A stretch of 64,000 bases of DNA from Rhodothermus bifroesti (GTDB taxonomy: Bacteria > Bacteroidota > Rhodothermia > Rhodothermales > Rhodothermaceae), in NCBI RefSeq assembly GCF_017908595.1, contig NZ_JAGKTL010000005.1, positions 124,001 through 188,000 of the forward strand, in the 5' to 3' direction. The notes under the pieces were generated by a model, which worked only from the letters and a program-made list of their open reading frames with translations, did no database searches and had not been told where the DNA came from. Position 1 is the stretch's first letter, and each line of letters starts with the position of its first letter. A program made the translations under genes and the position numbers. Shown here piece after piece: positions 47,785-56,965 of the stretch.

Positions 47785-49383
47785 ATGAACCGCTGTTGCA
47801 CCTACCGAGCGCTTCTCCGGGGATGGCCTTTCCTTGCTTTGGCTATCTTGCTGGGAAGCTGTACTAACCTCGAGGAGGAGACCTTCTCGGTCGTAACGCC
47901 CGATAAGTTTTATCGAACCGACCGGGAAATCACAGCCGCCTTGGCACCTATCTACGCGCAACTCCGCGCGCTAGAATGGAGCTACTGGACCATGAGCCAG
48001 GTAACGACGGACGAGACCGTTGTGCCTACGCGCGGCTCGGACTGGTACGACGACCGCCGCTGGCTCAACCTCCACGAGCATAACTTCTTGCCCTCACAGG
48101 TAGACTTTAACGGTGCCTGGGTAGATCTCTACACCGGCATTGCCCGCGCGAATGGCTTGCTCCAAACCCTGGCTGAAATTGATGTGGCCAATAAGGAGCA
48201 AATCGAGGCCGAAGTGCGGCTGTTGCGGGCATTCTACTACTATTGCCTGTTGGACCTGTTTGGCAACGTTCCCATTGTAGGAGACGATGAGTTTGTGGTG
48301 GATCCTGAAAATCCACCACCCACCGAACCCCGCAGCAAAGTTTATGACTTTGTCAAAAGCGAGCTGCTGGCGGCACGGGAAAATCTGCCCGAAACGCCAC
48401 CGCTGCCAGGTCGCGTGACAAAATGGGTAGCGGATGCCCTTTTGGCAAGCCTCTACTTGAACGCAGGGGTGTTCACGAAAAACAGTACCCAAATCAATCC
48501 CAACGGCTACAACTCCTGCATGGACGTCCCCAATGCTTGCCAAGAGGCAGTGCGGCATGCTGACAACGTGATCAACTCGGGCTACTTCCAACTCGCTGCT
48601 AACTGGTTCCAAAACTTTCTACCGGACAACCACAACTCGCCCGAAATCATTTTTGCTACCCAGCATCTGCCAGAACCCGGCCTGGGCATGAACTTCGTCA
48701 TGCGCACGCTGCACTACCACCAGCTGACGCCCTCGCCGTGGAACGGGCATTCCATCTTAGCAGAGACCTATAACCTGTTCGACGATGACGACCTGCGCAA
48801 GACGATCTTCTTGGTAGGTCAACAGTATGCTGAGCCACGCGGCAACTGCATTGGCCGGCAATGCTACTCGCAAGGGGCACCCTTGCAAGACCGAGCAGGC
48901 AATCCCTTGGCCTATACGCCCGAGATCAATAACGTATTTGCCGCTACCGAGTACGAAGGCGTGCGCGTGCTCAAGTATGGCCCAGACCCTGCGCACGTTG
49001 GCGGGGACCATGGAAACGACTATGCTTGGTTCCGGCTGGCTGAAATGTATCTGATTAAGGCCGAGGCGCTCAATGAAATCAACGGCCCGAATGCCGAGTC
49101 GATCAACCTGATCAACCAGGTGCGGGCGCGCGTATTCGATCCACCTAAACCCTTGAATTTGGCCGACTATCCCTCCAAAGAGGCCCTACGAGAGGCCATC
49201 CTAAAAGAACGGCTCTTTGAGTTCACTTGGGAGGCTAAGCGGCGGCAAGACCTCATTCGGCACGGAAAATATACGCGGGCTTACCAGTTTAAGCCGCAAA
49301 GCCCGCAGCGCGTCCTACTCCTACCGATTCCACAAGCGCAGCTCGACGCTAACCCGAATCTCCAGCAGAACCCGGGCTACTGA
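47785..49383 (+). CDS. susD: SusD/RagB-type surface glycan-binding lipoprotein
   Basis: A 532-residue lipoprotein. ATG 47785 puts the lipobox (LLGSC, Cys24) after a normal signal peptide; an in-frame ATG at 47755 would add ten residues. TNLEEETFSVVTPDKFYRTDREI is the usual SusD N terminus, with the TPR-like helices following (QIEAEVRLLRAFYYYCLLDLFGNVPIV). The C-terminal part has EMYLIKAEALNEINGPN, INQVRARVF and ERLFEFTWEAKRRQDLIRHGKY, all standard for the family. It closes over SusC and captures substrate. It starts 47 bp after susC. A terminator follows. Confidence 0.95.
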   Translation: MNRCCTYRALLRGWPFLALAILLGSCTNLEEETFSVVTPDKFYRTDREITAALAPIYAQLRALEWSYWTMSQVTTDETVVPTRGSDWYDDRRWLNLHEHNFLPSQVDFNGAWVDLYTGIARANGLLQTLAEIDVANKEQIEAEVRLLRAFYYYCLLDLFGNVPIVGDDEFVVDPENPPPTEPRSKVYDFVKSELLAARENLPETPPLPGRVTKWVADALLASLYLNAGVFTKNSTQINPNGYNSCMDVPNACQEAVRHADNVINSGYFQLAANWFQNFLPDNHNSPEIIFATQHLPEPGLGMNFVMRTLHYHQLTPSPWNGHSILAETYNLFDDDDLRKTIFLVGQQYAEPRGNCIGRQCYSQGAPLQDRAGNPLAYTPEINNVFAATEYEGVRVLKYGPDPAHVGGDHGNDYAWFRLAEMYLIKAEALNEINGPNAESINLINQVRARVFDPPKPLNLADYPSKEALREAILKERLFEFTWEAKRRQDLIRHGKYTRAYQFKPQSPQRVLLLPIPQAQLDANPNLQQNPGY

Positions 49384-49408
49384 TGGTCCGTTAGGTTGCG
49401 CGGTGACG

Positions 49409-49455
49409 CATCGCCGGGGCCTGCGCTTGCCGCAGCGCCCCGGCGATGTTTTCTT
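49409..49455 (+). terminator. Terminator between susD and the FG-GAP/ASPIC genes
   Basis: Perfect 12-bp stem CATCGCCGGGGC/GCCCCGGCGATG with a 16-base loop, then TTTTCTT. It should reduce read-through from susCD into the two large genes downstream. Confidence 0.85.
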
Positions 49456-49477
49456 AAGGCCTATCGAACAGCCTGCA

Positions 49478-52400
49478 ATGTACGGTATGACTCGGAAGGG
49501 ATGGTGGATAGGACTAGTGCTTATCGGACTAGGGTGCCGATCGACGCCGCCTAGCAGCACGCTTTTTGAGGCGCTTTCAGGACGCCAAACCGGCGTGCGC
49601 TTCGAAAATCGCCTGCGTGAAACGCAACAGTTCAACGTGTTTATCTATCGCAACTTTTACAACGGCGGTGGCGTGGGGCTAGCCGACTTTAACGGCGATG
49701 GCTTACTGGACATTTATCTCACTGCCAACCAAGGCCCTAACCGTCTTTATCTGAACCGCGGCAATTGGCGCTTTGAGGACGTTACCGAACAGGCCGGCGT
49801 GGCTGGCAGCAAACCCTGGAGCACGGGTGTAGCTATTGCTGACGTCGACGGCAACGGCTGGCCGGATATCTACGTGTGCAACAGCGGTCCTTTTGCCGAT
49901 AGCCTGCGGGCCAATGAGCTTTTTTTAAACTTGGGTCCCGGCGAAAACGGCATTCCCCGTTTTCGAGAAGCTGCCGCTGAACTGGGCCTGGCCGACACCG
50001 GCTTTTCGATCCATGCCGCATTTTTTGACTACGACCGCGACGGCGACCTGGACGTCTACGTCCTCAACAACTCCATGCGCCCCATTATCAGTTTGGATTT
50101 ACGCAACACGCGCCATGAGCGCAGCTGGGAAGGGGGTGACCGGCTTTACCGCAACGACGGAGGACGGTTTGTAGACGTCAGCGCCGAAGCAGGCATCTAC
50201 GGCCCAGAAATTGCCTTTGGGTTGGGGGTGACCGTAGCTGACCTCAACCGAGATGGCTGGCCTGATCTATACATCTCGAACGACTTCTTTGAACGCGACT
50301 ACTTGTATCTCAACCAAGGGGATGGGACGTTTCGTGAAGTGCTGGAAGAGGCCATGGCCTCTATTAGCCTTTCCTCGATGGGGGCCGATGCAGCTGATCT
50401 CAACAACGATGGCTTCCCAGAAGTGTTTGTCACCGATATGCTCCCCGAAGCGGACGCACGCCTGAAAACCACCACAACCTATGAAGGCTGGCAGCTCTAC
50501 CAGACGAAACTCCGACAAGGGTTCTACCACCAGTTTACACGCAACACGCTGCAGTATAACCATGGCGATGGCACCTTCAGCGAAATCGGCATGATTGCCG
50601 GTGTAGCCGCTACCGACTGGAGCTGGGCTGCACTCATTTTTGATGCCGACTTAGATGGCTATAAAGACATTTTCGTGGCCAACGGCATCTACTGGGACGT
50701 GATCGATCAGGATTACTTGGACTATCTGGCCAGCGAAGAAACCATGCAGGCCATGCTCCAGCGTGAACGCGTCGATTACCTGGAGCTTATCCGTCGCATG
50801 CCTTCGCATCCGCTCCCCAACTACCTGTTTCATAACCAGGGCAACCTGACCTTTAGCAACCGTGCGCAAGCATGGGGTTTGGGTCGCCCGGGCTTCTCGA
50901 GCGGTGCTGCCTATGGCGACTTAGATGGCGATGGAGATCTGGATCTGGTGGTCAACGATGTCAACGGTCCCGTACGCCTCTACCGAAATCGGGCCCAAGA
51001 GCTAACCCATCATCGTTTTCTTCAGATCCACCTCGAAGGTGAAGCGCCGAATACCCAAGGTGTAGGGGCTCAAGTAACGATTGTCGCTGGGGATCAGCGT
51101 TTTTACCAGGAGCAGATGCCCAACCGCGGCTTTCAGTCGTCGGTCGATCCCGTACTGACCTTTGGGCTGGGTAAGTTGGATACCGTGGAGGCCGTGGTGG
51201 TGGTCTGGCCCGACGGCCGGTATGAGGTGCGTCGTCAGGTAGCCACAAACCAGCGACTGCGTTTTCGCCAATCTGAAGCGCAACCTGGAACGCCTGAAGT
51301 GCCGCTGTTGCCTGCACGGCAGATCCCGCACTTGGTGGACGTCACCGCACGCATAGGGCTTACCCATCGGCATCAGGAAGATGCATTTGTGGACTTCCAG
51401 CGAGAAGGCCTGCTTCCCTGGATGCGTTCGCGCGAAGGTCCCCGGGTGGCTGTGGGCGATGTCAACGGGGATGGGCGCGAAGACTTCTATCTTGGTGGGG
51501 CTAAAGGTTTTCCAGGCGTGCTCTTTATCGCACAACCCGACGGGCGCTTTGCGCCAACCCACGAGGCCCTCTTTGCGGTCGATGCCCTGTCGGAGGATGT
51601 AGGCGCTGTGTTTTTTGATGCCGATGGCGACGGCAACCTCGACCTTTACGTCGCCAGCGGGGGTACAGCCTATGCCCCGCAAGCCTCAGCCTTGCAGGAT
51701 CGCCTGTACCTCAATGATGGCCGCGGACGATTTGTCAAGGCACCTGATCGCTTGCCAGAATACCGCATCAGCACCCAGGCCGTTGCCGCAGCCGACTACG
51801 ACGGCGATGGGGATCTGGATCTGTTCGTGGGCGGCCGTCTGGTCCCCTGGCGCTATGGCGAAACGCCCCCGAGTGTGCTGCTGGTGAATAACGGCAAGGG
51901 ATACTTTACCGACCAAACCGATCTGCGCGCCCCCGGCTTACGCCAAGTAGGCATGGTCACCGATGCCGCTTGGGCTGATCTCGATGGTGACGGCCGGCTT
52001 GACTTGGTCGTGGTTGGTGAATGGATGCCAATCACCTTCTTGCGCAACGCGGGCCAGGGACGGCTCGAACGCCAAGCTGTGCCTGCACTGGATAGCCTAA
52101 AAGGTCTGTGGCACCGACTGGCCATAGCCGACTTTGATGGCGACGGCGACCTCGACTTTGTGGTGACCAACTTGGGACTGAACACCCCGCTCCAGGCCTC
52201 ACCCGAGGCTCCCTTAGTGCTCTGGGCAAAAGATTTTGACCAAAACGGCTTTTTCGACCACATCCTCACCCGCCGTGAAGGTGCCCGCCATCGACCACTT
52301 ACGTTGCTTGCCGAGCTGCGCAGCCAGCTTCCCTACGTTGCGCTGCGGATCCCTTCTCATGCCGCCTATGCCCAGATGATGCTTGAAGATATCTTCCGCC

Positions 52401-52813
52401 CCGAAGAGCTCGAAGGCGCCTTGGCGCTTGAAGTGACCGAACTGCGGAGTCTGTACATCGAAAACTTGGGGAATTGGCAGTTTCAAGTGCACCCGCTACC
52501 CTTTGAAGCGCAATGGGCGCCGCTCTACGGACTGCTGCCAATCGATGTGGATGGGGATGGCCACCTGGATCTGCTGGCTGGCGGCAACTTTCGCTGGGCA
52601 CAAACCGGGATTGGGCTGATGGAAGCTACCTATGGGCTTTGGCTCAAGGGAGATGGCCGGGGCCATTTTACAGCCATTTTGCCGCGCGATAGCGGCTTTT
52701 TTGTGCGTGGTGAAGTGCGCGACGTGCGTCTGCTGCGACGGGCTGGCCTGTCTCCCCTGGTGCTTGTTGCCCTAAATGACGATGCTCCACGCTTTTTCCA
52801 GTTACGTCGATGA
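49478..52813 (+). CDS. FG-GAP/VCBS-repeat and ASPIC-domain lipoprotein, copy 1
   Basis: An 1111-residue surface lipoprotein. ATG 49478 gives a short signal and lipobox (LIGLGC); the frame extends 261 bp upstream through susD and the terminator without similarity. Two seven-bladed FG-GAP/VCBS propellers are indicated by about a dozen calcium-binding loops of the type DxDxDG or DxNxDG (for example ADFNGDGLLDIY, ADVDGNGWPDIY, DYDRDGDLDVY). Between them an ASPIC/UnbV domain (about residues 505-600) contains QMPNRGFQSSVDPVLTFGLG and VVVVWPDGRYEVRRQ. Such integrin-alpha-like proteins follow susCD in many Bacteroidota and are thought to bind glycan or proteins at the cell surface. The actual ligand is unknown. 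Confidence 0.9.
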   Translation: MYGMTRKGWWIGLVLIGLGCRSTPPSSTLFEALSGRQTGVRFENRLRETQQFNVFIYRNFYNGGGVGLADFNGDGLLDIYLTANQGPNRLYLNRGNWRFEDVTEQAGVAGSKPWSTGVAIADVDGNGWPDIYVCNSGPFADSLRANELFLNLGPGENGIPRFREAAAELGLADTGFSIHAAFFDYDRDGDLDVYVLNNSMRPIISLDLRNTRHERSWEGGDRLYRNDGGRFVDVSAEAGIYGPEIAFGLGVTVADLNRDGWPDLYISNDFFERDYLYLNQGDGTFREVLEEAMASISLSSMGADAADLNNDGFPEVFVTDMLPEADARLKTTTTYEGWQLYQTKLRQGFYHQFTRNTLQYNHGDGTFSEIGMIAGVAATDWSWAALIFDADLDGYKDIFVANGIYWDVIDQDYLDYLASEETMQAMLQRERVDYLELIRRMPSHPLPNYLFHNQGNLTFSNRAQAWGLGRPGFSSGAAYGDLDGDGDLDLVVNDVNGPVRLYRNRAQELTHHRFLQIHLEGEAPNTQGVGAQVTIVAGDQRFYQEQMPNRGFQSSVDPVLTFGLGKLDTVEAVVVVWPDGRYEVRRQVATNQRLRFRQSEAQPGTPEVPLLPARQIPHLVDVTARIGLTHRHQEDAFVDFQREGLLPWMRSREGPRVAVGDVNGDGREDFYLGGAKGFPGVLFIAQPDGRFAPTHEALFAVDALSEDVGAVFFDADGDGNLDLYVASGGTAYAPQASALQDRLYLNDGRGRFVKAPDRLPEYRISTQAVAAADYDGDGDLDLFVGGRLVPWRYGETPPSVLLVNNGKGYFTDQTDLRAPGLRQVGMVTDAAWADLDGDGRLDLVVVGEWMPITFLRNAGQGRLERQAVPALDSLKGLWHRLAIADFDGDGDLDFVVTNLGLNTPLQASPEAPLVLWAKDFDQNGFFDHILTRREGARHRPLTLLAELRSQLPYVALRIPSHAAYAQMMLEDIFRPEELEGALALEVTELRSLYIENLGNWQFQVHPLPFEAQWAPLYGLLPIDVDGDGHLDLLAGGNFRWAQTGIGLMEATYGLWLKGDGRGHFTAILPRDSGFFVRGEVRDVRLLRRAGLSPLVLVALNDDAPRFFQLRR

Positions 52814-55800
52814 CACAGATACGCCATTTTCTTGGGATCGTTGTGTTGCTTGCCTTGTCGGCCTGCTCCAAGCCAAGCGCGCCTACCTTGTTTGAACCAC
52901 TCTCTGCCGAGCGCACTGGAATCACGTTTGTTAATGCAGTGCCACCCGATGACCCCGCTTTTAACATCATCGAATACATGTATTATTACGATGGGGCTGG
53001 GGTAGCTGCAGCAGACTTTAACGGCGACAGGCTGCCCGATTTGTACTTCGTCGCTAACCTGGGCCCAAACCGGCTGTACCTAAACCGGGGAGATTTTCGC
53101 TTTGAGGACGTCACAGAGCAAGCTGGCGTGGCCGGCACAGGCAACTGGAATACGGCCGCGGCTGTAGTAGACCTCGACGGCAACGGCTGGCCGGATATCT
53201 ACCTCGTGACGTTTAGCAATTACTTAGACCGAACCGGACGCAACCAGCTTTTCTTGAACCTGGGCCCTGACGAAAACGGCATCCCGCGCTTTCGCGAGGC
53301 AGCTGCTGAATTTGGCCTCGACATCGCAGCTTATGGCACGCAGGCTGTGTTTTTGGACTATGACCGTGATGGCGATCTCGACGTCTACTTGCTGCACCGG
53401 GCACTGCACACCCCCGAAAGTTATGGCCCTGCGCAAACGCTGCGAGCCCGCTTTGATCCGAATGCCAGCGATCGGCTACTGCGCAATGATAACGGCCGTT
53501 TTGTGGACGTTACGGCTGAGGCCGGCATCGAAGACGGCCTGATTGGCTACGGCCTGGGTGTGGTCGTGAGCGATCTGGACCAGGACGGCTGGCCCGATTT
53601 GTATGTGGCTAACGACTTTCACGAAGACGATCGCCTGTATCGCAACAACGGAGACGGTACGTTCACCAACGTGTTGCCAACAGCCACCTACTACACCTCG
53701 CGCGCCTCTATGGGCGTTGATGCCGGCGATGTGAACGGCGATGGGCTCCCAGACATTGTCGTGCTCGACATGATGCCTTTTGATGTAGCCATCTACCAGG
53801 CTTCTGGGGGACCTGAAAGCTTCGAACTCTATCAACTGCAGCGGCGATTGGGCTATCATCCCCAATTTCCACACAACGTGCTCTTGCTCAATCAGGGCCA
53901 AATGCGCTTCATCGATGTAGCTTTTCTGGCTGGAATTGCCGCTACAGATTGGAGCTGGGCCCCTTTGCTGGCCGATTTGGACAACGATGGGCATGTGGAC
54001 CTGTTTGTGACCAACGGGATCTATCACCGACCCAACGACCTCGATTATATCCGTTACATTGAGCAGCCTGAAGTCCAAGAAGCCCTAACCCATGGCCTAA
54101 CGCCCAAGTTGATGGCCGAGGTGCTGCGCCACATGCCCCACGTGCCGCAGCCAAACTTTGCCTTTCGCAACAACGGCGACGGGACGTTTACCAATCAGGC
54201 CGCCAGCTGGGGTCTGGCAGAACCAGGATTTTCTACCGGTGCCGTGTACGTCGATCTCGACGGCGACGGCGCGTTGGATTTGGTCGTCAATAACCTCAAC
54301 GCGCCAGCAGCCGTGTACCGCAATCGGGTGCGCGAGCTGCAACCTGAGCATGCAAACTTTTTGCGCGTTGCCCTGGAAGGCGAAGGGATGAACCGCATGG
54401 GGATTGGGGCGCGCGTGACCGTACACTATGCCGGTAGGATGCTGCTTCGAGAACAACAGCCTGTGCGGGGTTGGCTGTCGTCCGTTGAGCCCGTAGTGCA
54501 CTTTGGGCTAGGCGCTTACGCCCAGGTTGATTCGGTGGTGGTCGTCTGGCCCGACGGGCGCTATGAAGTGCGCCGCCAGCTCGCTGCCAACCAAACGCTG
54601 ACGTTTCGCCAAAGCGAAGCCAGTGGAAGCGATCGCTACCAGCATGCTTTGCCACAAGCGCTGTTCTTTACCGACGTAACGCAGACCTTAGCGTTGCCCT
54701 ACCGGCACGAAGAAAATGCTTTTGTGGATTTCACCCGGGAGCCGTTGCAACCGCACCGTCTTTCCCGAGAAGGCCCGGCGCTAGCAGTAGGCGATGTCAA
54801 CGGAGATGGTTTGGAAGATGTGTTCCTAGGCGGAGCCAAGTGGCAAGCAGCCCAGCTGCTTTTGCAACGAGCCGATGGCACGTTCGCACCCTCTAACGAA
54901 GCCTTGTGGCAAGCCGAAAGCCCCTACGAAGATGTCGACGCCGCACTTTTTGATGCCGATGGCGACGGCCACTTGGATCTCCTGGTCGTCAGTGGAGGCA
55001 ACGAATGGTGGGGACGTGCCGAAGCCCTGCGCGGTCGGCTGTACCGGAATGACGGCCAGGGAAATTTTAGGCGAGATGAAACAGCCCTCCCTGATGTATT
55101 TGTCAATGGCGCTTGCGTGCGCCCAGCCGATTTCAACGGTAATGGCTATGCGGACTTGTTCATCGGCGGTCGGGTTGAAACCGGCCGCTATGGACAATCT
55201 CCGCGTAGCTACCTGCTGGAAAATCAGGGCGATGGAACATTTATAGACGTCACAGAAGCCCGTGCGCCTGCCCTGGCCCGGCTAGGGATGGTCACCGATG
55301 CCGCCTGGGCCGATCTCGATGGCGACGGCCGGCTTGATTTGGTCGTTGTTGGCGAATGGATGCCGATCACCCTTTTTTTCCAGCAGCCTGACGGCACGTT
55401 TACCCCCACTGCTTTAGCAGACACCGAAGGCTGGTGGTTTACCGTGCAGGTGGTAGATCTCGACAGCGACGGAGACCTAGACCTTGTGGCAGGCAACTTA
55501 GGACGCAATGCGCTGTTGCAGGCTTCGCCTGAGCGGCCGGCTCGACTCTACCTGCAAGACCTGGACGAAGACGGGCAGCCAGATCCAGTGATTACGGCCT
55601 ACTGGGGAAACCAAGCCTATCCCATAGCGCTGACAGATCAGCTACTGCAACGTTTCCCTAAGCTTCGATCGCGTTTTAAGGGGTACCACAACTGGGGGGT
55701 GCCCAGGCTGGAAGACCTCTTCGGATCCCAGGTGGTACAGCAGGCTGAAGTGCGCCAGGCCAAAACGTTCGCTTCCGTCTGGGCAGAAAACGATGGTAAG

Positions 55801-56166
55801 GGCCACTTCACCGTACACGCGCTACCAGCTGCAGCACAGCATTTTCCAATCCGGGCCATGGCCCAGGCCGATCTCAACGGCGACGGCCACTTGGACCTAA
55901 TCCTGGCAGGGAATTTTTTTGAAGCACAGCCGCACCTGGGATCCTACGGTGCCGGCTATGGATTGGTACTGCTGGGACCGCCCGATGCCTGGCGTCCGCT
56001 CTTGCCGTCGCAAAGCGGCCTGTGGCTAGAGGGGCAGGTGCGGCGCTTGCAGTGGCTGCTGCATCGCGCTTCGGGCCGAAAGCTGCTGCTAGCTGCGCGC
56101 AATGACGCACCGGTGCAGGTGCTGGCAGGGCAACCGGCTTCGGCCGCCACAGCGCTTCGTCCATAA
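52810..56166 (+). CDS. FG-GAP/VCBS-repeat and ASPIC-domain lipoprotein, copy 2
   Basis: An 1118-residue paralogue of the preceding protein, whose stop it overlaps by four bases (ATGA), so translation is coupled. Lipobox LSAC (Cys19) follows a short signal. The same order recurs: propeller with ADFNGDRLPDLY, VDLDGNGWPDIY and DYDRDGDLDVY; ASPIC domain (about residues 500-600: QPVRGWLSSVEPVVHFGLG, VVVVWPDGRYEVRRQ); second propeller. A 29-residue stretch is identical to copy 1 (see findings). Copy 2 differs in its C-terminal part (KGYHNWGVPRLEDLFGSQ). The two proteins are probably made in equal amount and may form a complex. Confidence 0.9.
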   Translation: MTQIRHFLGIVVLLALSACSKPSAPTLFEPLSAERTGITFVNAVPPDDPAFNIIEYMYYYDGAGVAAADFNGDRLPDLYFVANLGPNRLYLNRGDFRFEDVTEQAGVAGTGNWNTAAAVVDLDGNGWPDIYLVTFSNYLDRTGRNQLFLNLGPDENGIPRFREAAAEFGLDIAAYGTQAVFLDYDRDGDLDVYLLHRALHTPESYGPAQTLRARFDPNASDRLLRNDNGRFVDVTAEAGIEDGLIGYGLGVVVSDLDQDGWPDLYVANDFHEDDRLYRNNGDGTFTNVLPTATYYTSRASMGVDAGDVNGDGLPDIVVLDMMPFDVAIYQASGGPESFELYQLQRRLGYHPQFPHNVLLLNQGQMRFIDVAFLAGIAATDWSWAPLLADLDNDGHVDLFVTNGIYHRPNDLDYIRYIEQPEVQEALTHGLTPKLMAEVLRHMPHVPQPNFAFRNNGDGTFTNQAASWGLAEPGFSTGAVYVDLDGDGALDLVVNNLNAPAAVYRNRVRELQPEHANFLRVALEGEGMNRMGIGARVTVHYAGRMLLREQQPVRGWLSSVEPVVHFGLGAYAQVDSVVVVWPDGRYEVRRQLAANQTLTFRQSEASGSDRYQHALPQALFFTDVTQTLALPYRHEENAFVDFTREPLQPHRLSREGPALAVGDVNGDGLEDVFLGGAKWQAAQLLLQRADGTFAPSNEALWQAESPYEDVDAALFDADGDGHLDLLVVSGGNEWWGRAEALRGRLYRNDGQGNFRRDETALPDVFVNGACVRPADFNGNGYADLFIGGRVETGRYGQSPRSYLLENQGDGTFIDVTEARAPALARLGMVTDAAWADLDGDGRLDLVVVGEWMPITLFFQQPDGTFTPTALADTEGWWFTVQVVDLDSDGDLDLVAGNLGRNALLQASPERPARLYLQDLDEDGQPDPVITAYWGNQAYPIALTDQLLQRFPKLRSRFKGYHNWGVPRLEDLFGSQVVQQAEVRQAKTFASVWAENDGKGHFTVHALPAAAQHFPIRAMAQADLNGDGHLDLILAGNFFEAQPHLGSYGAGYGLVLLGPPDAWRPLLPSQSGLWLEGQVRRLQWLLHRASGRKLLLAARNDAPVQVLAGQPASAATALRP

Positions 56167-56206
56167 GGTGCTGTTTGCCCTTAGGGTTGCTAATCCGCTG
56201 CCAAAG

Positions 56207-56965
56207 ATGAACCAGGCCTTTTTTCGCCGTTTGGCCGACATTGCAGCTGAAACGCTGCGCCCCTACTGGGGCCAGCAGCTGGCGGTAGAGCTTAAGGAAG
56301 ATGCCTCACCCGTTACCGAAGCCGATCGCGCCGTTGAGCGGGCTCTGCGTGCGCAGATTACCCAAGCCTATCCGGCCCATGGGTTGTGGGGCGAAGAGTA
56401 TGGACCGGAGCGGCCAGATGCCGAATGGGTGTGGGTACTGGACCCGATTGATGGCACCAAGTCGTTTATTGCTGGCGTGCCGCTGTTTACCACGCTTATC
56501 GGATTGCTGCATGAGGGACGCCCCGTCCAGGGCGCCATTATTCAGCCGGTTTTAGGACAGTTTCTCTATGGAGATGGCACAGGGGCTTGGTTCAATAACA
56601 AGCCGGTACGCGTGCGGCAGTGCATGCGGCTGGAAGAGGCCGTACTGCTGACCACCGACGAAAACCACATCGAGCAGCACTATGGCAGCGCAGCTTTTAC
56701 CCAGCTACGCCGCCGCGTGCGGCTGTTTCGAACGTGGGGCGACGCCTATGGATATTTGCTGGTAGCTACCGGACGGGCCGATATCATGTTAGATGCCGAA
56801 ATGCATCCCTGGGATGTGTTACCCCTCATTCCTGTTGTGACCGGGGCAGGGGGCATGATCACTTCTTGGTACGGCGGGGATGCACCTCAAGGGCCAGGAT
56901 GCGTGGCCGCTGCGCCCACATTACATGCCGAAGTGCTGGGCATCTTACGTGCAGCTACCACGTGA
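56207..56965 (+). CDS. hisN: Inositol-monophosphatase-family histidinol phosphatase
   Basis: A 252-residue Mg2+-dependent phosphatase. ATG 56207 is preceded by a purine-rich stretch; the frame is open 105 bp upstream, inside the ASPIC gene. Metal sites are complete: EDASPVTEADRAVE near residue 27, GEEYG near residue 62, WVLDPIDGTKSFIAGVP near residue 77, and DAEMHPWDVLPLIPVVTGAGG near residue 198. The DPIDGTKSFI-GVP form and MHPWDV are characteristic of HisN-type histidinol-phosphatases rather than plain inositol phosphatases. It would catalyse the penultimate step of histidine synthesis. It ends in an 11-bp convergent overlap with the DUF481 gene. Confidence 0.88.
   Translation: MNQAFFRRLADIAAETLRPYWGQQLAVELKEDASPVTEADRAVERALRAQITQAYPAHGLWGEEYGPERPDAEWVWVLDPIDGTKSFIAGVPLFTTLIGLLHEGRPVQGAIIQPVLGQFLYGDGTGAWFNNKPVRVRQCMRLEEAVLLTTDENHIEQHYGSAAFTQLRRRVRLFRTWGDAYGYLLVATGRADIMLDAEMHPWDVLPLIPVVTGAGGMITSWYGGDAPQGPGCVAAAPTLHAEVLGILRAATT

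Noticed and set aside
49217-49477. Upstream extension of the first ASPIC gene
   Set aside because: It overlaps susD in another frame and the terminator; the lipobox places the start at 49478.
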